Shown: in pieces, positions 25,132 through 37,117 of the stretch | Numbering within the stretch: position 1 is the first letter of the stretch | How the letters are laid out: the number at the start of each line of letters is the position of its first letter | From: Deltaproteobacteria bacterium | Lineage (GTDB): Bacteria > Desulfobacterota > Binatia > UBA12015 | DNA: 64,000 nt | Assembly (NCBI GenBank): GCA_016874795.1 | Contig: VGTG01000007.1 | Span: 1 to 64,000 of the forward strand | Direction of reading: 5' to 3' | Position numbers and translations under genes: made by a program | The notes under the pieces: model-generated | Seen by the model: only the letters and a program-made list of their open reading frames with translations | The model's database searches: none | What the model was told of the DNA's origin: nothing

Positions 25132-25146
25132 CTGAACGCCGTTCAG
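25132..25146. promoter_or_regulatory. 15-bp palindrome CTGAACGCCGTTCAG
   Basis: A perfect 7+1+7 palindrome in the 41-nt space between the kinase stop and the next minus-strand frame. Its GAACG-CGTTC core is of the kind bound by TetR-family dimers. No tetR gene is in the window. It could control the decarboxylase or, less likely, serve as a kinase terminator (no T-run follows). Confidence 0.4.
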
Positions 25147-25168
25147 CCGTCGGCCACGCGGCAGCGTT

Positions 25169-26716
25169 CTATGACTCGTTCAGCGCTTCGAAGATCGGCT
25201 GGGTGCGGTCGAACGACTCGACGAACTGGGTGAAGAGCGCCTCGTAGCGCTCTCGCGTCTCGGCGCGCGGCTCCCAGGTGCGGCGCAGCGGACAGAACGC
25301 ATCCACGTCGGCGACACCGACCATGCCGAGGCGCAGGAAGGCGACGAAGGCGGCGCCGCGCGTGTTCCCCTGGCGTGCGTCCTCGAGCTGGTGGATCGGA
25401 CGGCCGGTCACGTCGGCCATGATCTGCGCCCACGCGTCCGAGGTCGCGCCGCCGCCGGAGAAGTGCAGTGTGTCGAACGTCTGCGCGGAGAAACGCTCCA
25501 CCGCCGGCACCATCCAGCGCATGTGGTACGCGACGCCCTCGAGGACCGCGCGAAGCAGGTGCGCACGCGAGGTCGCGAGCGACACGTTGAGGAAGCCGCC
25601 GCGCATGCGCGAGTTCTCGCGCGGCGCCTGCGCGCCGTTCAGCCAGGGAAGGAAGAGGACGCCGTCGCTGCCCGGAGCGACTTCGCCGACGGCCGCGTCG
25701 ATCGCGCGGAACGGATCGTCGACACGGTGATCGCCGAGCGTGTCGTTCGCGTAGACGAAGCCGCGCAGGAAGTGCTCGACGAGCTTCCCGCCGAGGCCGA
25801 TCTCCGCCATCGCGAGGTACTCGTTCGGGATCGGGCTCGGCATCGCGACGATCTGGTTCTCGATGTCCGTGTCCTTCGCGGCCGCGTGCGACAGCACCTG
25901 GATCGTCGTGCCGACGTTCAATCCGCCGCGGCCGCGCCGGAACGTACCCGTGCCCATCGTGACCGCCTGCGTGTCGTTCATCCCCGAGAACACGGGTGTC
26001 GACGGCAAGAGGCCGAGATCCCGCGCGACCTCGGGAAGGAGCGTGCCGATCACGGCGTCGACCGGAACGAGATCGGGGAGCTTCGCACGATCGATTCCGG
26101 AGTAGGCGAGGAGCGTCGGATCGTAGTCGAGCGCGGCGAGATCGCGGTTGTCCGTCAGGAGCAGCGGGAACGCCGTGCAGACGTTCGCGGTGATCATGCC
26201 GGTCAGCTTGACGTTGACGAAGTCGACCGGCTCGAGGAACGCGTGCGTCCGCTCGTACTCGCGCGGCCGCTCCTCCTTCACCCAGAGCATGTGCGAGAGC
26301 GAGTCGTTGCCGAGCGGCGCGGCACCGTGGATCTCGACCCACTTGAAGAGCGACTCGGGATGCGCGGCGTAGATCACACGCGGATACGGATGGCCTCGAC
26401 GGTCGAGCCAGAGGAGCAGGTTCATCACCGGCTCGCCGCGCTCGTCGACCGGGACGATCGAGAAGTACTGGCTCGCGCAGAGGACGCCGACGACGGCCTC
26501 CGGCGGCTTCGCCGCCTCGCGGACCACCTGGCGCGCGGCGTCGCGCACCGCCTGCCAGATCTCCTCGGGATCCTGCTCCGCGCCGTTCGGCGCGACGACG
26601 AGCGTCTGCACGTGCCGGTTCGTTCGCGCGGCGATCCGGCCGTCGCTCCCGACGAGCGCCACCTTGGGGCCGCCGGTGCCGAGGTCGATCGCGAGTACGT
26701 ATCGGACGTCGCTCAT
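25169..26716 (-). CDS. FGGY-family carbohydrate kinase (xylulokinase-like)
   Basis: A 515-residue sugar kinase of the ASKHA fold: AIDLGTGGPKVALVG at the N-terminus (phosphate-1), the substrate aspartate region NDTQAVTMGTG in the middle and the adenosine block HFSGGGATSDAWAQIMADVT near the C-terminus. It phosphorylates a pentose/ketose or polyol with ATP; the closest type is XylB, but the sugar is not certain. It is divergent from a PIG-L deacetylase, with 65 bp between starts, and upstream of the PLP decarboxylase. No sugar transporter is adjacent. Confidence 0.9.
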   Translation of the reverse strand: MSDVRYVLAIDLGTGGPKVALVGSDGRIAARTNRHVQTLVVAPNGAEQDPEEIWQAVRDAARQVVREAAKPPEAVVGVLCASQYFSIVPVDERGEPVMNLLLWLDRRGHPYPRVIYAAHPESLFKWVEIHGAAPLGNDSLSHMLWVKEERPREYERTHAFLEPVDFVNVKLTGMITANVCTAFPLLLTDNRDLAALDYDPTLLAYSGIDRAKLPDLVPVDAVIGTLLPEVARDLGLLPSTPVFSGMNDTQAVTMGTGTFRRGRGGLNVGTTIQVLSHAAAKDTDIENQIVAMPSPIPNEYLAMAEIGLGGKLVEHFLRGFVYANDTLGDHRVDDPFRAIDAAVGEVAPGSDGVLFLPWLNGAQAPRENSRMRGGFLNVSLATSRAHLLRAVLEGVAYHMRWMVPAVERFSAQTFDTLHFSGGGATSDAWAQIMADVTGRPIHQLEDARQGNTRGAAFVAFLRLGMVGVADVDAFCPLRRTWEPRAETRERYEALFTQFVESFDRTQPIFEALNES

Positions 26717-26781
26717 GGGGACCGCGGGAGCCGCGCTTGCCTATAGCCGGCTCTTCGCCGGGTTGGTACCACGCTCCCACC

Positions 26782-27504
26782 ATGACGAAGCCGGCGGATC
26801 GAGCGGCCGAGCGGATCGAGCCCGAGGCGCAGGGCTTCGAGCGCGTCCTCGTGATCGGGGCTCATCCGGACGACGCCGAGTTCTACGCCGGCGCGACGCT
26901 CACCCGGCTCGCGAGGGCCGGCGCGCACGTCTCGCTCCTCGTGATGACGGACGGCCAGCGCGGCGGGAAGGTCGCCGGCAATCTCGCTCCGGTCCGCGCC
27001 GGCGAGCAGGTCGAGGCCGCCGCGACCATCGGCATTCGCGAGCACAAGAGCCTCGGGCGAGCCGACGGAGAGCTCGTCCGCGAGATGGAGCTCCTCGCGG
27101 AGCTCGTGCTGGCGATCCGGACGTTCCGCCCTGATTTGGTCTTGACGCACGACGCGCGCACCCGCTTCACCGTCGTCGAAGGGATCGCGCAGCCGGGGCA
27201 CTCGGACCACCGCGCGACCGGCGAGATGGTGCTCGACGCGGTCGCGCCGCGCGCGCCGCTGCCGAGCTTCTTCCCGGAGCAGCTCGAGCAGCCCGGCGTC
27301 GAGCTCTGGTACCCGCGCGAGGTCTGGCTCTTCGACACGACCGAGCCGGACGTCGCCGTCGACGTGGCACCCGCACTCGCCGAGAAGCAGGCCTCGCTCC
27401 GCGCGCACGCGAGCCAGAACGAGAAGGACGGGCTCGTGCGCTGGTCCGAGAAGCACGGCGACGAGACGTTCGCGCGTCTCGTCCTCTACCGACGGCGCGG
27501 CTGA
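26782..27504 (+). CDS. PIG-L family N-acetylglucosaminyl deacetylase-like protein
   Basis: A 240-residue LmbE/PIG-L hydrolase. The zinc-binding AHPDD motif (VLVIGAHPDDAEFYAG) lies near the N-terminus and the third ligand sits in QPGHSDHRATGEM. The family deacetylates GlcNAc-linked molecules such as mycothiol or bacillithiol precursors and GlcNAc-PI. No thiol-biosynthesis partner is nearby, so the substrate is unknown. I start at the ATG after CTCCCACC rather than an earlier in-frame ATG 45 nt upstream, because the AHPDD spacing then fits the family. No signal peptide. Confidence 0.9.
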   Translation: MTKPADRAAERIEPEAQGFERVLVIGAHPDDAEFYAGATLTRLARAGAHVSLLVMTDGQRGGKVAGNLAPVRAGEQVEAAATIGIREHKSLGRADGELVREMELLAELVLAIRTFRPDLVLTHDARTRFTVVEGIAQPGHSDHRATGEMVLDAVAPRAPLPSFFPEQLEQPGVELWYPREVWLFDTTEPDVAVDVAPALAEKQASLRAHASQNEKDGLVRWSEKHGDETFARLVLYRRRG

Positions 27505-27717
27505 ATCGGCGAGGCGCCTCCTCAGGATCGACGCGGCGGCGGATCGCTCTCTCGGCGCTTCCGCACGATTGGCTCGTCGCGGGCGACGCGGACGAGCGGC
27601 TCGAGCGAAGCTTCCGCCTCCTCGCCGAGCTGGACATCGATCGCGCGAATGCGATGGGCCTCTCCGCGGCGCGCCGAGCTGATCGGGCCCTCGCTCCGGA
27701 CCCGGCCGGACCGTGCG

Positions 27718-30260
<2,543 letters not shown>

Positions 30261-30325
30261 GGGTTGCCCGACCGGCGAAGCCGGCGATTCGTCAACGGCT
30301 CGATCACCCGGCATGATGGGTCGGG

Positions 30326-31279
30326 ATGCCCGCTTCCCGACGTTCCCGACCCCGCCGTCCCGCCCGCGCGAGCGCTCTCGCGGCGCTCGCCGTCGGGGTC
30401 CTGGCTCTGCCGATCGCTTCGAGGGCCGCGCCGCCCACCGTCCGGCTCGAGACGGACGTGAGCGAGCAGTCCTACGACGTCGTCGGCCGGAACGCGGACG
30501 AGGTCTTCGCCTCGATCCAGCGCCACGGGCTCGGCGGCGAGGCGGGTCTCTCGGCGAGCGGCCTCACGACGAGCGACCTGTCGTTTTCGCTGCTCTCGTT
30601 CCCGAGCGCAGCCGGGTGCGACGGCGCAGAGCTGACCTTCGACGCACGCGTCCGCGTCACGCTGCCGAGGCACGCGCAGATCGCGTCGCTCGACGGCCCG
30701 ACGCGGCGCCAGTGGGAGGCGTACGCGGCCCTCGTCGAGTTTCACGAGTACCGCCACGTCGAGATCGAGTTCCAGGGCGTCGAGGAGCTGCAGTCGCGGC
30801 TCGAGCGCGGAGAAGCGCGCGCGGCGGCAAGCGGCTCGAGCCGCGAAACCTGCGCCGTGATCGTCGAGAAGGCGATCCGCGAGCAGGCGGAGGTGACGCG
30901 CCGGCGTCACGCCCAGTTCCACATGCAGGAGTCGCGCGTGGTCCGCGAGGAGCAGGCGAAGCTCCTCGCACAGATCGATGCGCTGGACGATTCCCTGGCC
31001 GCCTCGAAGCGCGAGATCGACAGGCTCGAGGCGGAGATCGACGCGCTCGACGCGGAGCGCGCGGGAGCGACCCGCGAGATCGACGTGCTCGTGCAGCAGC
31101 ACGGGCGCGAGCTTCCGCCGTACGAGTTCGCGCGCGCCCAGGATCTCGGTGCCGTCGTCGAGGCGCTCACGGCCGAGATCGACGAGATCGTCGACGTGCG
31201 GAACGCGCGCGTCACGCACTACAACGGCTGGATCGACGACCGGCGCGACCTCGCGATGCGGCTCGCCTGGACGCGCTGA
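30326..31279 (+). CDS. DUF922-type secreted zinc-protease-like protein with coiled coil
   Basis: A 317-residue exported protein. Residues 1-35 form a twin-basic leader and hydrophobic signal peptide ending near ASRAA. The DUF922 region holds an HExxH motif (H140-E141-x-x-H144 in VEFHEYRHVEIE) with a further RRHAQFHMQE downstream, consistent with a zinc peptidase site. Residues about 215-290 are a charged coiled coil (SKREIDRLEAEIDALDAERA). Periplasmic location is inferred; the substrate is unknown. It converges on the PBP1A gene with a 20-nt gap. Activity is not established for most DUF922 proteins. Confidence 0.8.
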   Translation: MPASRRSRPRRPARASALAALAVGVLALPIASRAAPPTVRLETDVSEQSYDVVGRNADEVFASIQRHGLGGEAGLSASGLTTSDLSFSLLSFPSAAGCDGAELTFDARVRVTLPRHAQIASLDGPTRRQWEAYAALVEFHEYRHVEIEFQGVEELQSRLERGEARAAASGSSRETCAVIVEKAIREQAEVTRRRHAQFHMQESRVVREEQAKLLAQIDALDDSLAASKREIDRLEAEIDALDAERAGATREIDVLVQQHGRELPPYEFARAQDLGAVVEALTAEIDEIVDVRNARVTHYNGWIDDRRDLAMRLAWTR

Positions 31280-31299
31280 GCCTGCGTCCCGAGCGCGCT

Positions 31300-33402
31300 T
31301 CAGCGCGGTGACTCGGGAAGCTCTGCGTCCTCTTCCGGAGCGGGTGCGGACGGAGGTGCGGCCAGCGGACGGAACCGCACGGTCGACGGCGAAGTCGCAG
31401 GCGGCGATACGCCGTGCGGCGGCGGTCCGCCATCGCTCGCTCGCGACGGAGCTGCCTGAGCTGCCGGAGCCTTCGACTCCGTCGAGGCCTGGGCGCCGGC
31501 TTTCGCCGCCTCCTCGCGCGCCGACGGGCTGTCGTCCCCGAGCGACGCGACGGTCACGTCCTCCGGCTTCGTGAAGTCCCGCACCTCGCGACCCTCGAGC
31601 GCGTGCTGCATGAACTGCGTCCAGATCGGCGTCGCTGCGCGGCCGCCCGTGTACGAGCCGAGCGTCTTGTCGGCGTCGTAGCCGATCCAGACTCCGGTCA
31701 GCATCTCCGGCGTGAAGCCGATGAACCACGCGTCCTTCGAGTCGTTCGTCGTTCCCGTCTTGCCGGCGGCGGGCCTTCCGAGCTTCTTCGCTTCCCGCGC
31801 GGTGCCGCCTTCGACGACCGAGCGCAGCATGTCTTGCACGTAGTACGCCGTCTTCGGCTTCATCACGGGCTCGAAGCGCGGTCGCGTGCCGGGGAACTCG
31901 ACGGGATCGCCGTGCGTGTCCGTGACGGACGTGATGAAGACGGGATCGAAGCGGCGACCGCCCGTCACGAACACGCCGTAGGCGCGCACGAGATCGAGGA
32001 GCGTCACCTCGCTGCTGCCGAGCGCGATGGCGTAGTGGCGCGGGAACTCGAGCGGGAAGCCGAAGAGGCGCAGGTACTCGCGCAGCGGGTCGATGCCGAG
32101 ATCGACGGCGAGGCGGACGGACACGGTGTTCAGCGACTTCTGGAGTGCCGTCCGGAGCGGCACGGATCCCATGTACTGGTTCTTGAAGTTCTTCGGCGTC
32201 CAGTACCCGCGTCGACCGTCCGGCAGCGAGATCGGCGCGTCGAGCACGACGGTCGAGGGCGTGTAGCCGTGATCGACCGCGGCGGCGTAGAGGAGCGGCT
32301 TGAACGCCGACCCGGGCTGGCGGCGCGCCTGCACGGCGCGGTTGAACTGGCTGCGCTGGAAGTCGAGCCCGCCGACGAGCGCCTTCACCTGCCCGTTGTC
32401 GGGATCGATCGCGACGAGCGCGCCCTCGATGTGGCGGCCGTCCTTCTTGTCGCCGAGACGCCGGCCGATGTCGTCGAGCGTGCCGTGCAGAGCGACCTCC
32501 GCCTCGTGCTGCATGCGGAGGTCGACGGCGGTGTAGACGCGCAGCCCGAGGTCCGCGAAGGAGGGACCGAATTCCTCCTCGAGGAGGGTGCGGACGTGCT
32601 CGACGTACCACGGCGCCGCGTCGTAGGAGGGCGGCCGCTTCCGGCCGAACTCGAGCGGCTCCTCGAGCGCGATCGTGCGCTCCTCGTCCGAGATGAATCC
32701 CGCGGCGACCATGCGGTCGAGGACGTAGCGCTGGCGCCGTTTCGCCGACTCGGGCCTGCGGAACGGGTTGTAGCGCGACGGCGCCTGCGGAAGGCCGGCG
32801 AGCATCGCGGCTTGCCCGAGCGAGAGCTCGGCGACGGTCTTGTCGAAGAACTTCCCGGCGGCGGCCGAGATGCCGTACGTGCCGGCGCCGAAGTAGATGT
32901 GATTCAGATAGAGGTAGAGGATCTCGTCCTTCGTCAGCTTCGACTCGAGCTCGATCGCGAGGATCAGCTCCTTCACCTTCCGCTCGAAGCTCCGCTCGGG
33001 AGAGAGGAGGAGCTGCTTGACGACCTGCTGCGTGATCGTGCTCGCGCCCTGAACGATCTCGCCCTCTTGCCAATTCGCGTACATCGCTCGCGCGATGCTG
33101 AGCGGATTGACGCCGCGGTGCGTATAGAACGCCGCGTCCTCGCCGGCGACGAACGCGAGGCGGACGTGCTCAGGGACGTCGGAGATCGCGATCAGGTAGC
33201 GGCGCTCGACGTAGAACTCGCCGATCGGCGTTCCGTCGGCCGCGTACACGCGCGTCGCCGTGGGCGGGCGATAGTCGAGCAGCTCGGCGACGCGCGGCAG
33301 GTCCTGCGTCAGCTCGCGCCAGACGGCGATGCCCGCGAGCGCGATGAGAACCGCGAGGGCGATGCCGCTCCACACGACGATCCGAAGCAATACCCTCAGC
33401 AC
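31300..33402 (-). CDS. mrcA: bifunctional penicillin-binding protein 1A (glycosyltransferase/transpeptidase)
   Basis: About 700 residues. A single N-terminal membrane anchor (about 10-28) is followed by a GT51 glycosyltransferase domain with the catalytic glutamate in GEDAAFYTHRG (88-97) and STITQQVVKQ. The transpeptidase domain has S365-x-x-K368 (PGSAFKPL), SLN (423-425) and K548-TG-T. The C-terminal 90 residues are a low-complexity Ala/Pro tail. It polymerises and cross-links peptidoglycan in the periplasm. The chosen GTG has GAGGG 8 nt upstream; the frame extends further but overlaps nothing recognisable. It follows the DUF748 gene on the same strand, 37 nt apart. Confidence 0.93.
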   Translation of the reverse strand: MLRVLLRIVVWSGIALAVLIALAGIAVWRELTQDLPRVAELLDYRPPTATRVYAADGTPIGEFYVERRYLIAISDVPEHVRLAFVAGEDAAFYTHRGVNPLSIARAMYANWQEGEIVQGASTITQQVVKQLLLSPERSFERKVKELILAIELESKLTKDEILYLYLNHIYFGAGTYGISAAAGKFFDKTVAELSLGQAAMLAGLPQAPSRYNPFRRPESAKRRQRYVLDRMVAAGFISDEERTIALEEPLEFGRKRPPSYDAAPWYVEHVRTLLEEEFGPSFADLGLRVYTAVDLRMQHEAEVALHGTLDDIGRRLGDKKDGRHIEGALVAIDPDNGQVKALVGGLDFQRSQFNRAVQARRQPGSAFKPLLYAAAVDHGYTPSTVVLDAPISLPDGRRGYWTPKNFKNQYMGSVPLRTALQKSLNTVSVRLAVDLGIDPLREYLRLFGFPLEFPRHYAIALGSSEVTLLDLVRAYGVFVTGGRRFDPVFITSVTDTHGDPVEFPGTRPRFEPVMKPKTAYYVQDMLRSVVEGGTAREAKKLGRPAAGKTGTTNDSKDAWFIGFTPEMLTGVWIGYDADKTLGSYTGGRAATPIWTQFMQHALEGREVRDFTKPEDVTVASLGDDSPSAREEAAKAGAQASTESKAPAAQAAPSRASDGGPPPHGVSPPATSPSTVRFRPLAAPPSAPAPEEDAELPESPR

Positions 33403-33439
33403 GTGGTTCCCTCGCTCATCCTCGACGACCTGCGCAAGC

Positions 33440-36400
33440 TCAGTACGGCGGCGGCGCCGGCGCAGCCCCGCTCGGAGGCGGCAACATCGTGCTGGTTCGC
33501 GGCGGTATCGCGCCCGACGGCGAAGAGGGTGCAAAGCCGGGAGGAGGCGGCGGCAACGTCACGCCGGGGACGCCCGGCGAAGCGACTCCCGGGCCGATCT
33601 CCGGCACCACGGGACGGGGACCGAGAGTCATCGTCGTCAACGGCGCGCGCGCGACGCGCACGCGCACGGTCGGAGGTCCCGGGCTCTCGTGATCGGGCTT
33701 CGTGCCGAGGTGCACCCGCGTCCGGGGCACGCCGTACTGGTTCGCAAGGAAGTCGGTGATGCTCATCAGGCGCATCTCATTGAGCGAGATCACGCGCTCC
33801 AGCGGGATGCGCGGCCGCTCCGCGAGGAGGTCCTCGAGGTCCTCCTCGTCGTTCGCGTCGAGCCAGCCGCGCCGCCCGACGGCGCGCTCGGCGAGCGCGT
33901 CGCGGATCCGCTCCTGCGAATCGCGGACGCCGAAGAGACTGAGCACGCTCATCACGCCGCCGCGGTCCTGGAGGTCGCGCGAGAGCTCCTGCTCCTCGAG
34001 GAAGCGGCGGTCGTTCGCCGAGAGCGGAGCGTCGAGCTCGACGATCAGCCCGTTCCGCGTCGCGGCGATGCGGCCGATCGACGCGAGCTGGTCCATCGCC
34101 TGCGGCCGCAGATCCGCACGACCGTTCGGGAACGCGACCTCGATCGGTGCCGCTTCGCGCGCGAGCCAGATCTCGTCGCGCACCGCTGCCGCGACGCTCT
34201 CCGAGAAGCCGTCCCATGCATCCGCACGAGGCGAGGCGAGGGGCAGGTGGAGCGTCACGTCTCCTTGCGAGCCGCGGAGAAGCGAGAACACCTCGGTAAG
34301 CGGCATGCCGAGCGAGTGCTGCAGCGCGTCCTCGCCGCTCGCGAAGATCGGCTGCCGCAGCGTCAAGTCCGTTTCGGCGCTCCAGCGGCCGAGGCCGACG
34401 GAGACCCGAGAGAGGAACGAGCCCGTGCCGGCGGCGAACTCGTACGGGAGCCCAGCGCGCTCGAGATACGGCGTCGCCTCCGAGAGCGGGAACGACTCGG
34501 CCCAGACCTCGAAAGTGCTGGTCGCCGGGCCCTGATTGCCCGCGAGCTGCATCACGCCGAAGTCCGACTCGTTCCCGCGGAGCCCGAGCTCGGTGAACGT
34601 GAACGCCGGCAAGTGAAGGTTGCGCACCGAGCCTTCGACGTAGTCGACGTCCCACAGAAGCGACGGCGTCACCACCTCGTCGACGATCAAGAGCCTGCCG
34701 CTCCGCGTGCGCAGCGCGGCGATCGCGAGGTTCAACGGAGCCGCGTCGTCCTTCGGCGTCGAGGCCGCGCCGCCGGCAGTCGTGCTCGCGGAAGCGGAAA
34801 CGTCCTCGCGCGCGGCGGGGTCCGCGCTCGCCTCGGCGGTCGATGCGCGTGCCGCTTCCTTCGCGGCCTCCAGGGTGCTGCGCGAGACTCCGGTCCTCGC
34901 GTCGGTTCGTGGATCGTCCTTCTCCGCTGCCGCAAGCGCTTCGCGCGCGGGGCCTTCGCTCGGCGCCGTGCCTTCGAGTGCGACCGCGTTCGGATCCGCA
35001 GTGCCATCCGCGGCGGATTTCGCGGCGGCGCGCGCCGCGGAGCGCACGGCTTCGAGGTTCGCGGCGGCGGTCGACCGCTTGCGCGCCGAAGCATCGATCG
35101 CGGAGGCCCGCGTGCGTGCCTCGGACATCGCCTTGCGCACGCGCTCCTGGATCTTCGGCAGCGGAAGCAGGTCGCTCAGGCCGGAGCTCGACACCGAAGC
35201 GACGTTCGTCTTCGAGGAGCCGGCGCTTTCCGTCGCACCGCTCGAAGGCGGATCGACCGGAGCCGTCTCGCCCGCCACGGCGGCGATCGGCAGCGGCTCG
35301 AACGGCGGCAGCGCCCATCCCTCCGCCGTGCGCGTCAGGAGCACGAACGGCGAGCCCAGGACCGCGTCCGAGACGCGGAGCTCGCTCGCGGCGCCGGCTC
35401 GCCCGTCCTCTCCGGCGAGCACCATTCCCGCGAGCGTCAGGTCGATGCCGAGAGCGCCGAACGCGAGCACGCTCGGATCCGGCCCCGCGAACCACACGTC
35501 GCGCAGTGCGAGGGCGCCACGCACGTCGAAGGCGCGCCCGCGCTTCGCTCCCGGCTCGAGCTCGATCGTGAGATCCGCCGTCGCGGTTCCCGCGCGCGCG
35601 AGATCGGCCCAAGGAAGGCCGAGCCCCTCCGCGAGCGTGGGGACGTCGAGGCCACCGGCCTTCAGATGACCCTCGACGAGGAGGCCGTGCGTCACGCGCG
35701 TCGTTCCGTCGAACGTTGCTTCGCCCTTGCCACGCGTGAAGCGCGCGCGCAGCGGCGACCAGTACGCCGCCGGCCCGAGGTTCTCGCCGGAGACGCTCGC
35801 GCGGACGTCGATGTCGCCCTGCGCGGTCGGCACGCGGAGCCGCCCGAGAGACGTGGCGAAGCGCTCGATCAGCCAGCTCCACTCGGGCACCGGCTCCGTC
35901 TTGGTGCTCGCCGGACGTCGTCCCTGCTTCGCCTTTGTGGTGGCGCGGGCCTGCTCGAGCCAGCCGGTGATCGCGGTCGCGGCGGGGCGGGCCGCGACCG
36001 TCGGTCCGTGCAGCGTCAAGGATCCGATCGCGACGCGGCGGCGGAGGAGGTCGATCCGATCGATGTCGACGAGCGCCTTCCGTACGGCGACGGCGGCATC
36101 CTCCATCCCTGGGACCTCGATCGCGACCCGCCGCAGCATGAGCCGGCCGGTCAGAATGTCGCGTCGATGCGGCTCGCGCTGGTAGCGGAGCTGGCCGGAG
36201 GCGCGTCCCTTCAGGTCCGTCCATCCGAAGTCGGGCAGGTAGGGACGAAGGTGCGCGAGCGGGACGTCCTTCGCGCGGATCAGCGCGTCGAGGACCGGCC
36301 CCTCGTCGCGGACGTCGTAGCTGCCGTCGACGCGGATGCGACCGCCCCTCACGACGGCGTCGACCTGCAGGTTCGGCACGCGGCCGAAGGCGCTCGCGCG

Positions 36401-37117
36401 GCGCCGCCGCGTCGAGAACTCGGCGTCGCGCAGGCCGACCGCGAACGATTCGGAGTCGCTTCCGGAGAGGTCTCGTAGCTGGATCTGCGAGTCGCGGAGC
36501 GCGATCCGGTCGAGCGCGAAGGTCCAGCCCGAGGGAAGCTCCCCGGCCGGGTTCGTCTGCCCGAAGGTCTCGAGGCTGAAGTTGCCGCCGGGAAGACGAT
36601 CGAGGGCGACGCGCGCCGACTCGAAGGCGAGCTCGCGGACGAGGAGCGTCTTGTGGATCAAGGGTAGCCACTGCACGTCGACACGAACGCGCTCGGCGAC
36701 GATCACCGGCGAGGCATGGGTCGAGCCCCCGGGCTGCGGCGGCGCCTGCACGGTCACGTCGTACAGGAGGACGACGGCGTCGATCGGCTCGATGCCCACC
36801 CCGCCGATCTCGACGCGCGTCCCGAGGGTCCGCGAGAGCCGCGCGGCGATCATCGGAGCGACGAAGATCTGGGGCAGGAGCCAGAGGGCGCCGATCGCGA
36901 GCGCGAAGGGGACCCAGAAGCCCCAGCGCCAGCGGCGGCGTGGGCGGTCGAGCGTCACCACGTCTCCCGGGTCGTCAGCCCGGGTGGGCGAGCTCTCTGC
37001 GTCAGGATTCGTCTCGACCTGCGACAAGCCACCCGATGGTAGCCCCGCGCTTCCCACACCTCCATCGGAGGCCGCTCCGGCGGGCCGCGGCGGCTCCCCT
37101 CGTGCTGAAGGCGCCAT
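33440..37117 (-). CDS. DUF748/AsmA-like envelope protein
   Basis: A 1225-residue protein with one N-terminal membrane helix (WGFWVPFALAIGALWLLPQ) after a 60-residue cytoplasmic leader, then a long periplasmic part rich in beta strands. Blocks such as VRVDVQWLPLIHKTLLVREL, GNFSLETFG and SGQLRYQREPHRRDILTGRL resemble DUF748/AsmA repeats, a fold thought to bridge lipids between membranes. About residues 640-790 form an Ala-rich coiled insertion; the C-terminus (from about 1020: VAFPNGRADLRPQAMDQLAS) resembles an OmpA-like peptidoglycan-binding end, and a Pro-rich tail follows. Placement before PBP1A fits an envelope-assembly role. Its ATG overlaps, on the opposite strand, that of the HAD gene. 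Confidence 0.8.
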   Translation of the reverse strand: MAPSARGEPPRPAGAASDGGVGSAGLPSGGLSQVETNPDAESSPTRADDPGDVVTLDRPRRRWRWGFWVPFALAIGALWLLPQIFVAPMIAARLSRTLGTRVEIGGVGIEPIDAVVLLYDVTVQAPPQPGGSTHASPVIVAERVRVDVQWLPLIHKTLLVRELAFESARVALDRLPGGNFSLETFGQTNPAGELPSGWTFALDRIALRDSQIQLRDLSGSDSESFAVGLRDAEFSTRRRRASAFGRVPNLQVDAVVRGGRIRVDGSYDVRDEGPVLDALIRAKDVPLAHLRPYLPDFGWTDLKGRASGQLRYQREPHRRDILTGRLMLRRVAIEVPGMEDAAVAVRKALVDIDRIDLLRRRVAIGSLTLHGPTVAARPAATAITGWLEQARATTKAKQGRRPASTKTEPVPEWSWLIERFATSLGRLRVPTAQGDIDVRASVSGENLGPAAYWSPLRARFTRGKGEATFDGTTRVTHGLLVEGHLKAGGLDVPTLAEGLGLPWADLARAGTATADLTIELEPGAKRGRAFDVRGALALRDVWFAGPDPSVLAFGALGIDLTLAGMVLAGEDGRAGAASELRVSDAVLGSPFVLLTRTAEGWALPPFEPLPIAAVAGETAPVDPPSSGATESAGSSKTNVASVSSSGLSDLLPLPKIQERVRKAMSEARTRASAIDASARKRSTAAANLEAVRSAARAAAKSAADGTADPNAVALEGTAPSEGPAREALAAAEKDDPRTDARTGVSRSTLEAAKEAARASTAEASADPAAREDVSASASTTAGGAASTPKDDAAPLNLAIAALRTRSGRLLIVDEVVTPSLLWDVDYVEGSVRNLHLPAFTFTELGLRGNESDFGVMQLAGNQGPATSTFEVWAESFPLSEATPYLERAGLPYEFAAGTGSFLSRVSVGLGRWSAETDLTLRQPIFASGEDALQHSLGMPLTEVFSLLRGSQGDVTLHLPLASPRADAWDGFSESVAAAVRDEIWLAREAAPIEVAFPNGRADLRPQAMDQLASIGRIAATRNGLIVELDAPLSANDRRFLEEQELSRDLQDRGGVMSVLSLFGVRDSQERIRDALAERAVGRRGWLDANDEEDLEDLLAERPRIPLERVISLNEMRLMSITDFLANQYGVPRTRVHLGTKPDHESPGPPTVRVRVARAPLTTMTLGPRPVVPEIGPGVASPGVPGVTLPPPPPGFAPSSPSGAIPPRTSTMLPPPSGAAPAPPPY

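Noticed and set aside
27505-27717. Coding-like stretch on the plus strand (HDWLVAGDADERLERSFRLL) after the PIG-L gene
   Set aside because: Codon bias looks real, but there is no start, ribosome site or recognisable family; it is too short to call even as a pseudogene.
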